Shown: positions 7,280-14,858, counted from the stretch's first letter. The stretch is DNA of 22,459 nucleotides from Pseudomonadota bacterium (GCA_947454665.1 CANGMU010000009.1:1-22459); one strand, 5' to 3'. Notes: generated from the letters alone by a model not told the origin. Made by a program: numbers and translations.

Positions 7280-9196
7280 TCAGTTCCCCGCCTTCTTGCG
7301 GAAGGCCAGGAACACATTGCCCGCGCGCTGACCGCCCATGAGGCCGTAGCCCGAGTTCACGAACAGCAGGCCATGCGAAGCCACGATCGAGGCATTGTCG
7401 ATCGCGCCGCCATGGCCCTCGACGCCGTTCACGCCCAGGTAGGGCCGTGCCGTGTCATAGCTCCACAGCAGCGTGCCATTCGTGCGGTCGAACACGCGCA
7501 GGAAGGCATCCGCACTGCCTTCGACGACGACGCCGTCGATCACCGTCGGCGCACCGGTCAGGCCAACGCCCTTGCAGTTCGGCACGCGCTTGGGGCGGTC
7601 GCCGCTGCAATCGGCCTGCGGCTCGTAGGACCACAGGACCTTGCCGTCATCGACGCGCACGGCATGCAGGCCGGCCTTCTGGTTCGGGTCGATGCCATCC
7701 GGGCCGGGGAACAGGTGGATCGGCGCGAACACACGCTCGCCGTCATACGCCATGCCCCAGTGGATGCCGCCGATCGGCGAGCCCTTGCCGAACTCGCGGT
7801 TCCAGACGAGCGAACCCGTGTCCGGATCCAGCGCCCAGAGCATGCCGCTCTTCTGGCCGGCGAGCAGGATGTCGCGGCCGTCCGCGCGCTTGCCCATCAC
7901 GAAGGTTGCGCCGAAGTCATGGTCCAGCAGCAGGCCCTGGCGCGGGCAGTTCAGCGCCTTCGGATTGCGCATGCAGGCGGTGAGGAAGATGTCGTCCTTC
8001 GTTGCCTGGTATTTCCAGCGCAACTTGCCGGTCTTCATCTCGAGCGCGAGGATCGAATCCGTCGTCAGTGCAGCCGGCGCCGACGTCGCTTCGCCCGTGC
8101 CGACATAGATCAGGCCGCGCTTCTCGTCGAGCAGCGGCGAGGTCCAGATGGGCGCACCCGACGGGCCCCACATCATCTGGCCATCGCCGCGGTCGCGGAT
8201 GGGCTTGGCCTCTTCCATCGTGTGGTAGGTCCACAGCTTCTTGCCGGTTCGGATGTCGAGCGCAAAGAAGGCACCGTGCGTCTTGCAGCAGAGGTGACGA
8301 TCGTCGCCGCCGATGTTGATCTCCGAAGCCGACAACGGGACGAAGACGCGGTCCTTGTGGATCACCGGCGTGCCGGTCGCGTTCGAGAGGTCATACAGGC
8401 CGACATGCGATTTCCAGATCAGCTTGCCGGTCTGGGCGTCGACGAGGTGGATGCGCGTTGCGACGTCGTTGAAGGTGATGACCTTGCGGCCGCCAGGCAT
8501 CTGACCATAGCCGATGCCGGAACGCAGCGGCACCTCAGCCGTATACGTCCACTGCACGCAGGGCGTGTCGCCGTCGATGTTCAACGCGAACAGCTTCGCG
8601 TTCTCGCCCGCGGAATAGAACAGCGTGTCGCCGACGATGGCCGGCTGCGCCCGCAGCGTGGTGGTGCCCGGGAAGGCGAGCGCCCAGGCCAGCTCGAGGT
8701 TCTTGAAATCATCCGTGGCCAGGCCCGACTGTTCCTTCGTCAGCGCACGCGGATTGCCCGCGCTGAAGCCGAAGTGGGCCACGGTGGCGGGCTTCGTCAG
8801 GTCCGGCTTGGCGCGGTTTGCCGGGCATTGCATGCGCGCGATCCAGCTTTCATCCATCACCTGGCGGCCGGCGATGAAATCCAGCAAGGTGCCGATCTCC
8901 GCTTCCTTCATCGGCGAGGCCTGCAGCTTCATCTTGCCCTGCGTCAGCGCGTAGTGAAGCGTGCCGTGGCGCATGCCGCGCAGCGTTGCGAAGGGCACCG
9001 ACTTGGTTTCGATCGGATGGTCATGGCAGGTCGCGCAGTACTTGTCGTAGAGCGGCTTGCCCGGATGATTCGGATCTGGCGGCGAGTTCGGCCCGCCCAG
9101 GTTCACGCTGACCGCGGCGCCCTGCGCCAGGGCCAGGCTGGAAGCCAGCGACAGGAAAGCACCCACGGCAAGGCGGGTGCGCGGCAACGTCATCAT
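7280..9196 (-). CDS. Quinohemoprotein dehydrogenase (cytochrome c + PQQ propeller), polyvinyl-alcohol dehydrogenase-like
   Basis: The product has about 638 residues. A signal peptide (ending SLALAQ near 26) precedes a cytochrome c domain with CATCH at about 54-58. Its axial methionine is probably in GKMKLQASPM. An eight-bladed PQQ beta-propeller follows, with repeated blades ending in patterns such as LDAxTGxxxW (VDAQTGKLIW, LDIRTGKKLW, LDPDTGSLVW). A vicinal Cys pair (about 303-304, HLCCKTHG) resembles the disulfide above PQQ in quinoprotein alcohol dehydrogenases. MMWGPSGAPIWTSPLLD is a hallmark of the polyvinyl-alcohol dehydrogenase type (N-terminal cytochrome, then propeller). Such enzymes oxidise secondary alcohols in the periplasm. 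The substrate here is unproven. I chose ATG 9196 because G6 ends 6 bases before it; an ATG at 9202 is directly abutted. The P460 gene follows. Confidence 0.9.
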   Translation of the reverse strand: MMTLPRTRLAVGAFLSLASSLALAQGAAVSVNLGGPNSPPDPNHPGKPLYDKYCATCHDHPIETKSVPFATLRGMRHGTLHYALTQGKMKLQASPMKEAEIGTLLDFIAGRQVMDESWIARMQCPANRAKPDLTKPATVAHFGFSAGNPRALTKEQSGLATDDFKNLELAWALAFPGTTTLRAQPAIVGDTLFYSAGENAKLFALNIDGDTPCVQWTYTAEVPLRSGIGYGQMPGGRKVITFNDVATRIHLVDAQTGKLIWKSHVGLYDLSNATGTPVIHKDRVFVPLSASEINIGGDDRHLCCKTHGAFFALDIRTGKKLWTYHTMEEAKPIRDRGDGQMMWGPSGAPIWTSPLLDEKRGLIYVGTGEATSAPAALTTDSILALEMKTGKLRWKYQATKDDIFLTACMRNPKALNCPRQGLLLDHDFGATFVMGKRADGRDILLAGQKSGMLWALDPDTGSLVWNREFGKGSPIGGIHWGMAYDGERVFAPIHLFPGPDGIDPNQKAGLHAVRVDDGKVLWSYEPQADCSGDRPKRVPNCKGVGLTGAPTVIDGVVVEGSADAFLRVFDRTNGTLLWSYDTARPYLGVNGVEGHGGAIDNASIVASHGLLFVNSGYGLMGGQRAGNVFLAFRKKAGN

Positions 9197-9246
9197 GGTC
9201 ATCCCCCCGAATCGAGTCGGCGTAATTCGCTCGATGGTAGCAGCCC

Positions 9247-10503
9247 TTACGGGATCTTCGCCGGCGTGAGCCGGAACAGGCCGTCGCCGGCGAGCACATA
9301 GACCGTGCCATCCGGTGCCTGGCGCACATCGCGGACGCGACGTTTGAGGTCCTTGAGCAGGTGCTCTTCGGCGACCACGCGGTTGCCCTCCAGCACGAGG
9401 CGCACGAGCGACTGATCCGTGAGCGCGCCCACGAACAGGCTGCCCTTCCAGACCGGGAATACATCACCGGTGTAGAACATCATGCCCGACGGACCGATAT
9501 CGTTAGCCCACCAGTACACCGGCGCTTCGACGCCCGGCGCAGTCTGGCGGCCCTTGCCGATCGGCACGTTCTTGCGCCCATCTGTGCGCTGGAAGTCGTA
9601 CTGGGTGCCATACGTGACATTCGGCCAGCCGTAATCCTTGCCGGGCTTGATGATGTCGATCTCGTCGCCGCCCTGCGGTCCGTGGTCCGTGACCCAGAGC
9701 TCACCCGTGACGGGATGGATGGCCGCGCCCTGCGGATCACGCAGGCCATGGGCAAACGTGGCGCCCTCGACGGTCGGGCGCGACATCCACGGGTTGTCGA
9801 CCGGCAGGCTGCCATCGCGGTTGATGCGCAGCACGCGGCCGGTGAAATTGCGCAGCGTGTCGGGGTCCGTGATCTCCTGGTCCGTGCCGTCGTACTTCAT
9901 GTCGTAGAAACGGAAGCGATCAGCGCCGGTCACCAGCAACGTGCCGTCCCGGGCGAGCGCGATGCGACGCTCTGCGCCTTCGACCAGCACCTGTACGTCG
10001 GTGAGGCCGCTGTTGTCGGCATTCAGCCGTGCGCGCGCCAGCACTTCGTGGCCCAGATCCGTGCGACGACGTTCCGCGACGGACAGCTTCCACACATCCT
10101 CGTACCAGTGCGCAACGGGCCATACGCCCGGCTTCTCGCCCGGCGGCGGCGCGAGATAGGTGAGATAGAGCGTGCGGTTGCGTGCGAAGTCCGGGTCGAG
10201 CAGCACGTCATGCAGGCCCTGCGCGGCGACCGACTTCACGCCCGGTACGCCCGTGAGCGGCGCCGACAGCACGCCGTCCGGGCGCAGGATGCGAATCGTG
10301 CCGTTGCTCTCGGTAATGAGGATGCCGCCGTCCGGCAGGAAGGCGAAGCTCCAGGCAGCGCCGAGGCCGCGCACCAGCTGCGTGACCGTGACCGCCGGGG
10401 ACGGCGTCTTCGGGGCCGGTGCCTGGGCCGCGACAACGGCCTGCGACACAGGCGCCGCGCACACCAGGCCAAGCATCAGGGCAAGGAGGTTCTTCTTGTG
10501 CAT
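9247..10503 (-). CDS. PQQ-dependent sugar dehydrogenase (glucose/sorbosone dehydrogenase family)
   Basis: The 418-residue exported protein (signal peptide to about residue 26) belongs to the six-bladed glucose/sorbosone dehydrogenase family related to soluble glucose dehydrogenase and YliI/Asd. Visible family blocks are WSFAFLPDGGILITE (51-65), GLHDVLLDPDF (96-106), RIALARDGTLLVTGADR (180-196) and TGRVLRINRDGSLPVDNP (221-238). Others are AHGLRDPQG (251-259), DHGPQGGDEID (273-283) and KDYGWPNVTYG (289-299). Members oxidise aldose sugars with PQQ and calcium. Specificity cannot be read here. AAGGA lies about 6 bases before the start. The photolyase stop lies 9 bases upstream and the cytochrome-PQQ dehydrogenase start about 50 bases downstream, so three oxidation genes follow each other in one transcription unit. 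Confidence 0.9.
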   Translation of the reverse strand: MHKKNLLALMLGLVCAAPVSQAVVAAQAPAPKTPSPAVTVTQLVRGLGAAWSFAFLPDGGILITESNGTIRILRPDGVLSAPLTGVPGVKSVAAQGLHDVLLDPDFARNRTLYLTYLAPPPGEKPGVWPVAHWYEDVWKLSVAERRRTDLGHEVLARARLNADNSGLTDVQVLVEGAERRIALARDGTLLVTGADRFRFYDMKYDGTDQEITDPDTLRNFTGRVLRINRDGSLPVDNPWMSRPTVEGATFAHGLRDPQGAAIHPVTGELWVTDHGPQGGDEIDIIKPGKDYGWPNVTYGTQYDFQRTDGRKNVPIGKGRQTAPGVEAPVYWWANDIGPSGMMFYTGDVFPVWKGSLFVGALTDQSLVRLVLEGNRVVAEEHLLKDLKRRVRDVRQAPDGTVYVLAGDGLFRLTPAKIP

Positions 10504-10512
10504 GGTGGTCCT

Positions 10513-12039
10513 TCAGGTCAATGAATCGAGGAAACGGGTGGCGTCGGCGCGGATCTGTTTCTTGCGGTCGGCATCCATCGCCGCGAGGCTGCGATACGGC
10601 ATGGCCATGCGGGGATTGCCGGACAGCTTCGGCTCGTTGCGGAGCAGGAAGTCCCAGTAAAGATAGTTGAACGGGCAAGCGGCGGCGCCGGACTTCTGTT
10701 TCACATCGTAGGCGCAGCCCTTGCAGTAGTCGGACATGCGGTCGATATAGGCGCCCGATGCGGCATAGGGCTTGGAGCCCAGGAAGCCACCATCCGCGTG
10801 CAAGACCATGCCATGCACGTTGGGCAGCTCGACCCATTCGAAGGCATCGGCATAAACGATGAGGTACCAGGCCTCGACCTCGGACGGCTTGAGGCCCGCG
10901 AGCAAGGCGAAGTTACCCGTTACCATCAGTCGCTGGATGTGGTGTGCATAGGCATGGCGCAGGGTGTCCTGCACGGTCTCGCGGATGCAGCGCATCGGCG
11001 TATCGCCGGTCCAATAGAAAGACGGCAGCGGCCGCTGCGCATCGAGGAAGTTGCCCTTTTCGTAGTCCGGCATGCAGGACCAGTACAGTCCGCGCACATA
11101 TTCGCGCCAGCCCAGGATCTGGCGGACAAAGCCTTCCACGGCATTGAGCGGTGCACGACCGGCCTGCCATTCGGCAATGGCGGCCTCGCAGACTTCGCGC
11201 GCGACCAGCAGGCCGATGTTGAGGTAGGGCGAGATGATGCTGTGGAAGACCCACGGTGCACCGGCGCGCATCGCGTCCTGGTAATCACCGAAGCGCGGCA
11301 GCCCTTCCCGCAGGAAGGCATCCAGCGCCTGCAGCGCGCCTTCGCGCGTCACTGCCCAATGAAACGCATCGAGATCGCCCAAGTGGTCGGCGCAGCGCAG
11401 GGCGACGAGTGCCATCACCTCGCGCGTGATCGCGTCGGGCAAGAAGCCCTGGCGAACGGGCACGACCTCGCGGGCCGGCAGCTTCTTGCGGTTCTCGCTG
11501 TCGAAGTTCCAGTCACCCCCGACGGGCTTGCCGGCCTCCATGAGCCAGCCTGTGCGCTTGCGCATCTCGCGGTAGAAGAATTCCATGCGGGGCGCGCTGC
11601 GGCCCTCGAGCCAGCACGCGAAGTCGGCGCGCGGACAGAGGAACCGGTCGTCGTCGCGGATCTCGACCGGCAGGCCCAGCGCGGCCTGCCAGGACTGCAT
11701 CATCTCCCGGACACGCCATTCGCCCGGCTCCGTGAGCACGACCGTCGCCGGGCGATGGCGCGCCACGGCTCGTTGCAGTTCGCCGCCGAAGCTGCCGGTG
11801 TTGGCCGGATCATCCAGCTGCACGTAGTCAACGCGGATGCCGCGGGATCGCAGGTCGGCCGCGAAGTGGCGCATAGCCGAGAGCACCAGCACGATCTTCT
11901 GCTTGTGATGCGGCACGTAGCGCGTTTCATCCGCGACTTCGACCATCAGCACGATGTCGGCCGCGGCATCGAGATCCCGCAGCGAAGCCAGCGCCGGCGT
12001 GAGCTGGTCGCCGAGCACCAAACGGAGGCTGCGGTTCAT
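10513..12039 (-). CDS. phrB: Iron-sulfur bacterial (6-4) photolyase / cryptochrome (PhrB type)
   Basis: The 508-residue flavoprotein matches the FeS-BCP photolyase group, which repairs (6-4) photoproducts in UV-damaged DNA with FAD, a lumazine-type antenna and a 4Fe-4S cluster. Four cysteines fit the cluster ligands: C351, C439, C442 and C455. They are offset by one from the 350/438/441/454 set I recall for Agrobacterium PhrB. A His pair at 366-367 (YAHHIQRLM) fits the repair site. W343 and W391-Y392 fit the electron-transfer path. The N-terminal LRLVLGDQLTP is typical. Length is normal. The start overlaps the DUF2256 stop by 4 bases (ATGA), and the PQQ sugar dehydrogenase follows after 9 bases. 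Assignment as FeS-BCP is strong; a signalling role (CryB-like) is an alternative. Confidence 0.93.
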   Translation of the reverse strand: MNRSLRLVLGDQLTPALASLRDLDAAADIVLMVEVADETRYVPHHKQKIVLVLSAMRHFAADLRSRGIRVDYVQLDDPANTGSFGGELQRAVARHRPATVVLTEPGEWRVREMMQSWQAALGLPVEIRDDDRFLCPRADFACWLEGRSAPRMEFFYREMRKRTGWLMEAGKPVGGDWNFDSENRKKLPAREVVPVRQGFLPDAITREVMALVALRCADHLGDLDAFHWAVTREGALQALDAFLREGLPRFGDYQDAMRAGAPWVFHSIISPYLNIGLLVAREVCEAAIAEWQAGRAPLNAVEGFVRQILGWREYVRGLYWSCMPDYEKGNFLDAQRPLPSFYWTGDTPMRCIRETVQDTLRHAYAHHIQRLMVTGNFALLAGLKPSEVEAWYLIVYADAFEWVELPNVHGMVLHADGGFLGSKPYAASGAYIDRMSDYCKGCAYDVKQKSGAAACPFNYLYWDFLLRNEPKLSGNPRMAMPYRSLAAMDADRKKQIRADATRFLDSLT

Positions 12040-12176
12040 CGCTTACCGCGGCAGCGGTCGGAGCAATAGCGCACGGCGTCCCAGTCCTTTGCCCATTTGC
12101 GCCGCCAGGTAAACGGGCGGCCGCAGGCCATGCAGGTCTTGGTCGGCAGGTCAGCCTTCTTCACGCCACGCGTCAT
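12036..12176 (-). CDS. DUF2256 small zinc-ribbon-like protein
   Basis: The 46-residue product has two CxxC-like pairs: C15-x-x-C18 (KTCMACGRPF) and C38-x3-C42 (YCSDRCRGKR). Between them is WRRKWAKDWDAVRYC, the conserved core of DUF2256. The four cysteines suggest zinc binding. Its role is not known, but members are often found beside cryptochrome/photolyase genes, as here. Its stop overlaps the photolyase start by four bases, so the two are translated together. I took ATG 12176, since the family begins close to there; the longer open frame upstream is antisense to the lipoprotein gene. The next start on the other strand is only 24 bases away. Confidence 0.88.
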   Translation of the reverse strand: MTRGVKKADLPTKTCMACGRPFTWRRKWAKDWDAVRYCSDRCRGKR

Positions 12177-12186
12177 GCGACTGATC

Positions 12187-12193
12187 CTATACT
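12187..12193. promoter_or_regulatory. Candidate -10 shared by divergent starts
   Basis: The 24-base gap between the DUF2256 ATG and the lipoprotein ATG contains CTATACT. On the plus strand TATACT (12188-12193) ends 7 bases before the lipoprotein ATG, which would give a leaderless transcript. On the minus strand the same bases read AGTATAG, a weaker -10, about 10 bases before DUF2256. No clear -35 is seen. The same heptamer occurs in the other divergent gap at 14852-14858. Confidence 0.35.
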
Positions 12194-12200
12194 CCGGCCC

Positions 12201-13238
12201 ATGCAAGACCGGAAGTGGTTGTGGAGCCTCGCCCTGGCAGCGGCATTGCTGGCGGGCTGCCAGAAGAAGCCCGCTGCGCCGCCGACCGTGGCCCCCGTGC
12301 CGCAGACGGCCGATTGCGATCGGGCCTGCCTCGAGTCGCTGGTCGACCAGTTCCTCGATGCCGTCATCACTCACGATCCGCGCCGCATCCCGGTCACGCC
12401 GGATTTCCGCTACACGGAAAACGGCCAACACCTGGATGTGGGCGATGGCCTTTGGCGGACGCTGGATGCCCGCGGACGCTTCCGCATGTTCGTCGCGGAC
12501 GAGGAAACCGGCCATGTCGCCTTCCTCGGCACGGTCACCGAGGCCGGCATGCCGGGTGTGATCGCCGTACACCTGGGCGTGCGCAACCGACGCGTCTTTT
12601 CCGCGGAGGTCTTCCTGCAACGGAACGACAAGTCGGCCGACGGCTTCGAACGCATCGGCTATGCATGGACGGATGTGCTGCCTCCCGAGCAGCGCATGTC
12701 ACGTGCGGATCTGGTGCGCGTGGCGAACCAGTACTTTGTCGGCCTCGAGCACAACGACGGCCACGGCGACTATCCGTTCGCGGAGGACTGCAACCGCATC
12801 GAGAACGGCATGTTCACGACCAACGTGCCGACGCCGCGGGGCGAGACTCGCCCGAACCCGCACACCGCGGAGCGCTATTCGCTGCAGTGGAGCTGCAAGG
12901 AGCAGTTCCAGTCGGGCCTGCTGTATTTCGTCAGCCGCATCCGTGACCGTCGCTTCGTAGCAATCGATCGGGAGCGCGGACTGGTATTCAGCTTCGTCTT
13001 CTTCGACCACTCCGCGGGTGACACACGCCGCTTCCGTACGCCGGATGGACGCGAGGTGACCGTGGGACCGCGCCAGCCCTGGACCTGGCAGCTGGCCGAG
13101 GCCTTCCAGATCCGCCAGGGCAAGATCCGGCAGATCCAGGCGACGATGGAGCGCGTGCCGTATGGCATGAGTTCCGGCTGGAGCACCTGGGAAGAAGGAC
13201 TGTCGAGCAGGGCGCGGGACGTCACGACCACGCGCTGA
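12201..13238 (+). CDS. Lipoprotein, DUF8021/NTF2-like
   Basis: The 345-residue product has a lipoprotein signal: basic start MQDRK, hydrophobic core, lipobox LLAGC with the lipidated Cys at residue 20, followed by QKKPAAPP. The mature part begins ADCDRACLESLVDQFLDAVITHDPRRIPVTPDFRYTENGQHLDVGDGLW. That pattern of a small cone-shaped (NTF2-like) domain followed by TENGQ and GDGLW fits DUF8021-type proteins as I recall them. A second similar unit may begin near SRADLVRVANQYFVGLEHNDGHG (about 172-194), with HGDYPFAEDCNRIENG echoing the first. The two units suggest an internal duplication. No catalytic residues are apparent. It converges with the HD-GYP-like gene, with 4 bases between stops. Confidence 0.8.
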   Translation: MQDRKWLWSLALAAALLAGCQKKPAAPPTVAPVPQTADCDRACLESLVDQFLDAVITHDPRRIPVTPDFRYTENGQHLDVGDGLWRTLDARGRFRMFVADEETGHVAFLGTVTEAGMPGVIAVHLGVRNRRVFSAEVFLQRNDKSADGFERIGYAWTDVLPPEQRMSRADLVRVANQYFVGLEHNDGHGDYPFAEDCNRIENGMFTTNVPTPRGETRPNPHTAERYSLQWSCKEQFQSGLLYFVSRIRDRRFVAIDRERGLVFSFVFFDHSAGDTRRFRTPDGREVTVGPRQPWTWQLAEAFQIRQGKIRQIQATMERVPYGMSSGWSTWEEGLSSRARDVTTTR

Positions 13239-13258
13239 GTCACTAAGCGGCCGCGTGG
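13228..13258. terminator. Possible bidirectional hairpin at convergent stops
   Basis: CCACGCG (13228-13234) and CGCGTGG (13252-13258) form a perfect 7-base-pair stem with a 17-base loop that contains both convergent stop codons. There is no T-tract and the loop is long, so termination is only a possibility. Confidence 0.25.
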
Positions 13259-14217
13259 AAGGCGATGCCGCCCCAGCCGCCGCCGAAGAATGCGATCACG
13301 GCGGGAGCCAGCTTCTCCGGATCCAGCACGCAGAGCACCGACAAGGCGCTCGACTGGGAAAGGTCAACGACCGGCGCCCTCAGGGGCTCCTGGTCATGCT
13401 TGTACAGACAGACCATCGGCTGCAGGCGCGCCGAATCCTTCACCTTCATCACGCGGCCGATGCTGCCATCGCTCAAGGCGAGGAAGCTGCCCGGCGGATA
13501 GACGGTCAAGGTGGCGATCAACGAATCCACGACGTGTACGCCATAGGCGTGGCGCAAGCCCAGGTACAGGCCTGCCACAGCTGCAGCAGGTCGCAGCGAC
13601 CGATGGCGCATGGCCCGCACCTGGTATTCACGTACCGCCCCGATGATGCAGGCATGGCGATGGAACTGCGATTCGCGCAGCTGCATCGGGAAGCCACTGC
13701 GATCCAGCCGCTCCCGGTGCTGGGCAACGAGCTGGACCACGACGGGAGAGAAGCCCCCGCAGGCCTGGATCGATTCCGCACCGAGCAGCGGGTACTGCGT
13801 GAAATCGAAGCGTGCGGCCGCGTCTTCCAGGTCGAGTTCATCCTGCAATGATTCGGGCAGGTGTTCGAGGCCCACGGCATGCAGCAAGGCTGCGGTGATC
13901 AGTTCGCGCAGGGCATTGGGCGGCAGGCTCAGACGGCGCCCCACGGCGGCGGCAATCACGGCGGCCTCCAACGCCTGGGTCGCGCGCAGCTCGCGCGACG
14001 AGCGCGGCGGTTCGGCGCGGGTGGAACCAAGGACGTCGGACTCGGCATCCTGGAGCACCGCCTGCGTCAGTTCTCGGGCGATGGCAGAGGCCTGCGGATC
14101 GCCGGCGATGACGGCATCCAGCAGCACGCTGGTCTGGACCACGGCAAGGCTGTGGCGGGCCGTCACTTGCCCAAACGCTTGATGCTGCGCAGCATCCACC
14201 ACGGATAACGCCGACAT
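13243..14217 (-). CDS. Degenerate HD-GYP-like protein
   Basis: The 324-residue protein has the layout of an HD-GYP phosphodiesterase without its catalytic signature. LITAALLHAVGLEHLPESL (106-124) aligns with the usual AALLHDIGKIxIP, but the metal-binding HD pair is H113-A114. QHRERLDRSGFPMQL (166-180) aligns with HHExxDGxGYPxGL, with GFP instead of GYP. The expected first His is absent (ATQALEA, 79-85). The C-terminal VYPPGSFLALSDGSIGRVMKV (239-259) is typical of HD-GYP proteins, where it follows the catalytic core. Active members degrade cyclic di-GMP. This one has probably lost metal binding and may be a binding or scaffold protein. There is no signal peptide. The AT-rich region before the start holds a palindrome. 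Confidence 0.8.
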   Translation of the reverse strand: MSALSVVDAAQHQAFGQVTARHSLAVVQTSVLLDAVIAGDPQASAIARELTQAVLQDAESDVLGSTRAEPPRSSRELRATQALEAAVIAAAVGRRLSLPPNALRELITAALLHAVGLEHLPESLQDELDLEDAAARFDFTQYPLLGAESIQACGGFSPVVVQLVAQHRERLDRSGFPMQLRESQFHRHACIIGAVREYQVRAMRHRSLRPAAAVAGLYLGLRHAYGVHVVDSLIATLTVYPPGSFLALSDGSIGRVMKVKDSARLQPMVCLYKHDQEPLRAPVVDLSQSSALSVLCVLDPEKLAPAVIAFFGGGWGGIAFHAAA

Positions 14218-14300
14218 GCCTTAAATACCCGCCTTAAAAATAAATTAATCAGTAACTTGTGATCAACACAAGTCAAAATGGACTTTATTGGGGGCGATAG
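14218..14300 (-). promoter_or_regulatory. AT-rich upstream region of the HD-GYP-like gene with 19-bp palindrome
   Basis: This stretch is strikingly AT-rich for the window. It holds a perfect inverted repeat, ACTTGTG-ATCAA-CACAAGT (14255-14273). On the minus strand TTGACT (14271-14276) could be a -35, and TACTGA about 16 bases further could be a weak -10. The palindrome would then lie mostly between them and act as an operator. The half-sites resemble CRP (TGTG/CACA) but the spacing of 5 is wrong for CRP. The regulator is unknown. Confidence 0.45.
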
Positions 14301-14357
14301 TAGGCAGGCGCAGCGAGGCCGGGTCGTGATGCAAGTCGCAATCTGGGGAAGACTGCA

Positions 14358-14375
14358 GCGCCGCAAAACCGGCGC
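14358..14375 (-). terminator. GC hairpin just after the globin stop
   Basis: GCGCCG (14358-14363) and CGGCGC (14370-14375) form a 6-base-pair stem with a CAAAAC loop, 5 bases downstream of the globin stop on the minus strand. No T-tract follows, so it may be a weak or Rho-assisted terminator. Confidence 0.35.
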
Positions 14376-14380
14376 GCGGA

Positions 14381-14794
14381 TCAGTGGACGTCGGTCTGGA
14401 CCCCGAGCATCACGCCACGGACATCGCCGAATACCACCCGCCAGGCTTCACCGACTTCCGGCGTGAAAGCCGTGCCCAGTCCCTGGGCCAGCGTGCTCAG
14501 CAGGGCTTCGCCATAGGCGTCGAAGTGGGCGGGCGTCACGCCATAGTCCCGATGGCGCTGACCCAGCGCCTGCAGCATCGGCAGGAGTTCATCCGGACGT
14601 CCCAGGCTCGCCACCGCGCTGTCGAACATGCGCATCAGCGCTGGGCCCTGCACGGAGAGGTCTTCCGTGAACAGCATCCGCATACCCGGGTTGCGCGCGA
14701 ACAGGTTCGTGTAGAACAGCTCGGCGGCCTGGTTCCCGACGGGTTCCAACAGTGCCCAACTCTGTTGCACGGCCTTGATGTGTTCGGACTTCAT
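14381..14794 (-). CDS. Single-domain bacterial globin
   Basis: The 137-residue product is a heme globin like the globin domain of flavohemoglobins, without a reductase domain. The B10 Tyr is in AELFYTNLF and the CD1 Phe in MRMLFTEDL. The likely E7 Gln is in SVQGPALM and the proximal F8 His in LGQRHRDYGV. The C-terminal helix is EAWRVVFGDVRGVML. These residues favour oxygen or nitric-oxide binding, and such globins often help remove nitric oxide. I chose ATG 14794, since the globin fold begins MKSEHIKAVQQSW. An upstream ATG at 14842 would add 16 residues without homology. No strong ribosome site is seen. It stands alone, divergent from the second cytochrome-PQQ dehydrogenase (122 bases between starts). 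Confidence 0.88.
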   Translation of the reverse strand: MKSEHIKAVQQSWALLEPVGNQAAELFYTNLFARNPGMRMLFTEDLSVQGPALMRMFDSAVASLGRPDELLPMLQALGQRHRDYGVTPAHFDAYGEALLSTLAQGLGTAFTPEVGEAWRVVFGDVRGVMLGVQTDVH

Positions 14795-14851
14795 CGCGAC
14801 CGGAATGGTGGGGCCTTGAAACGGCCTCGCCCATACGTACACATCGCACCG

Positions 14852-14858
14852 CTATACT
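14852..14858. promoter_or_regulatory. Candidate -10 in the globin / PQQ dehydrogenase divergent gap
   Basis: CTATACT lies in the divergent gap. TATACT (14853-14858) matches five of six consensus -10 bases on the plus strand, about 59 bases before the dehydrogenase ATG. A good -35 is not seen at normal spacing. The reverse strand reads AGTATAG and could serve the globin. Confidence 0.3.

Noticed and set aside
7190..9301. Long plus-strand open frame opposite the PQQ dehydrogenase
   Set aside because: It is antisense to a clear enzyme with a signal peptide and domain motifs. Its translation is arginine/alanine-rich with no recognisable domain, as expected in high-GC DNA.
14255..14273. CRP or FNR binding site
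   Set aside because: The half-sites look similar, but the spacing fits neither TGTGA-N6-TCACA nor TTGAT-N4-ATCAA.
14795..14842. Extended N-terminus of the globin from ATG 14842
   Set aside because: The globin fold starts at MKSEHIKAV. The extra 16 residues have no family match and no ribosome site was seen.
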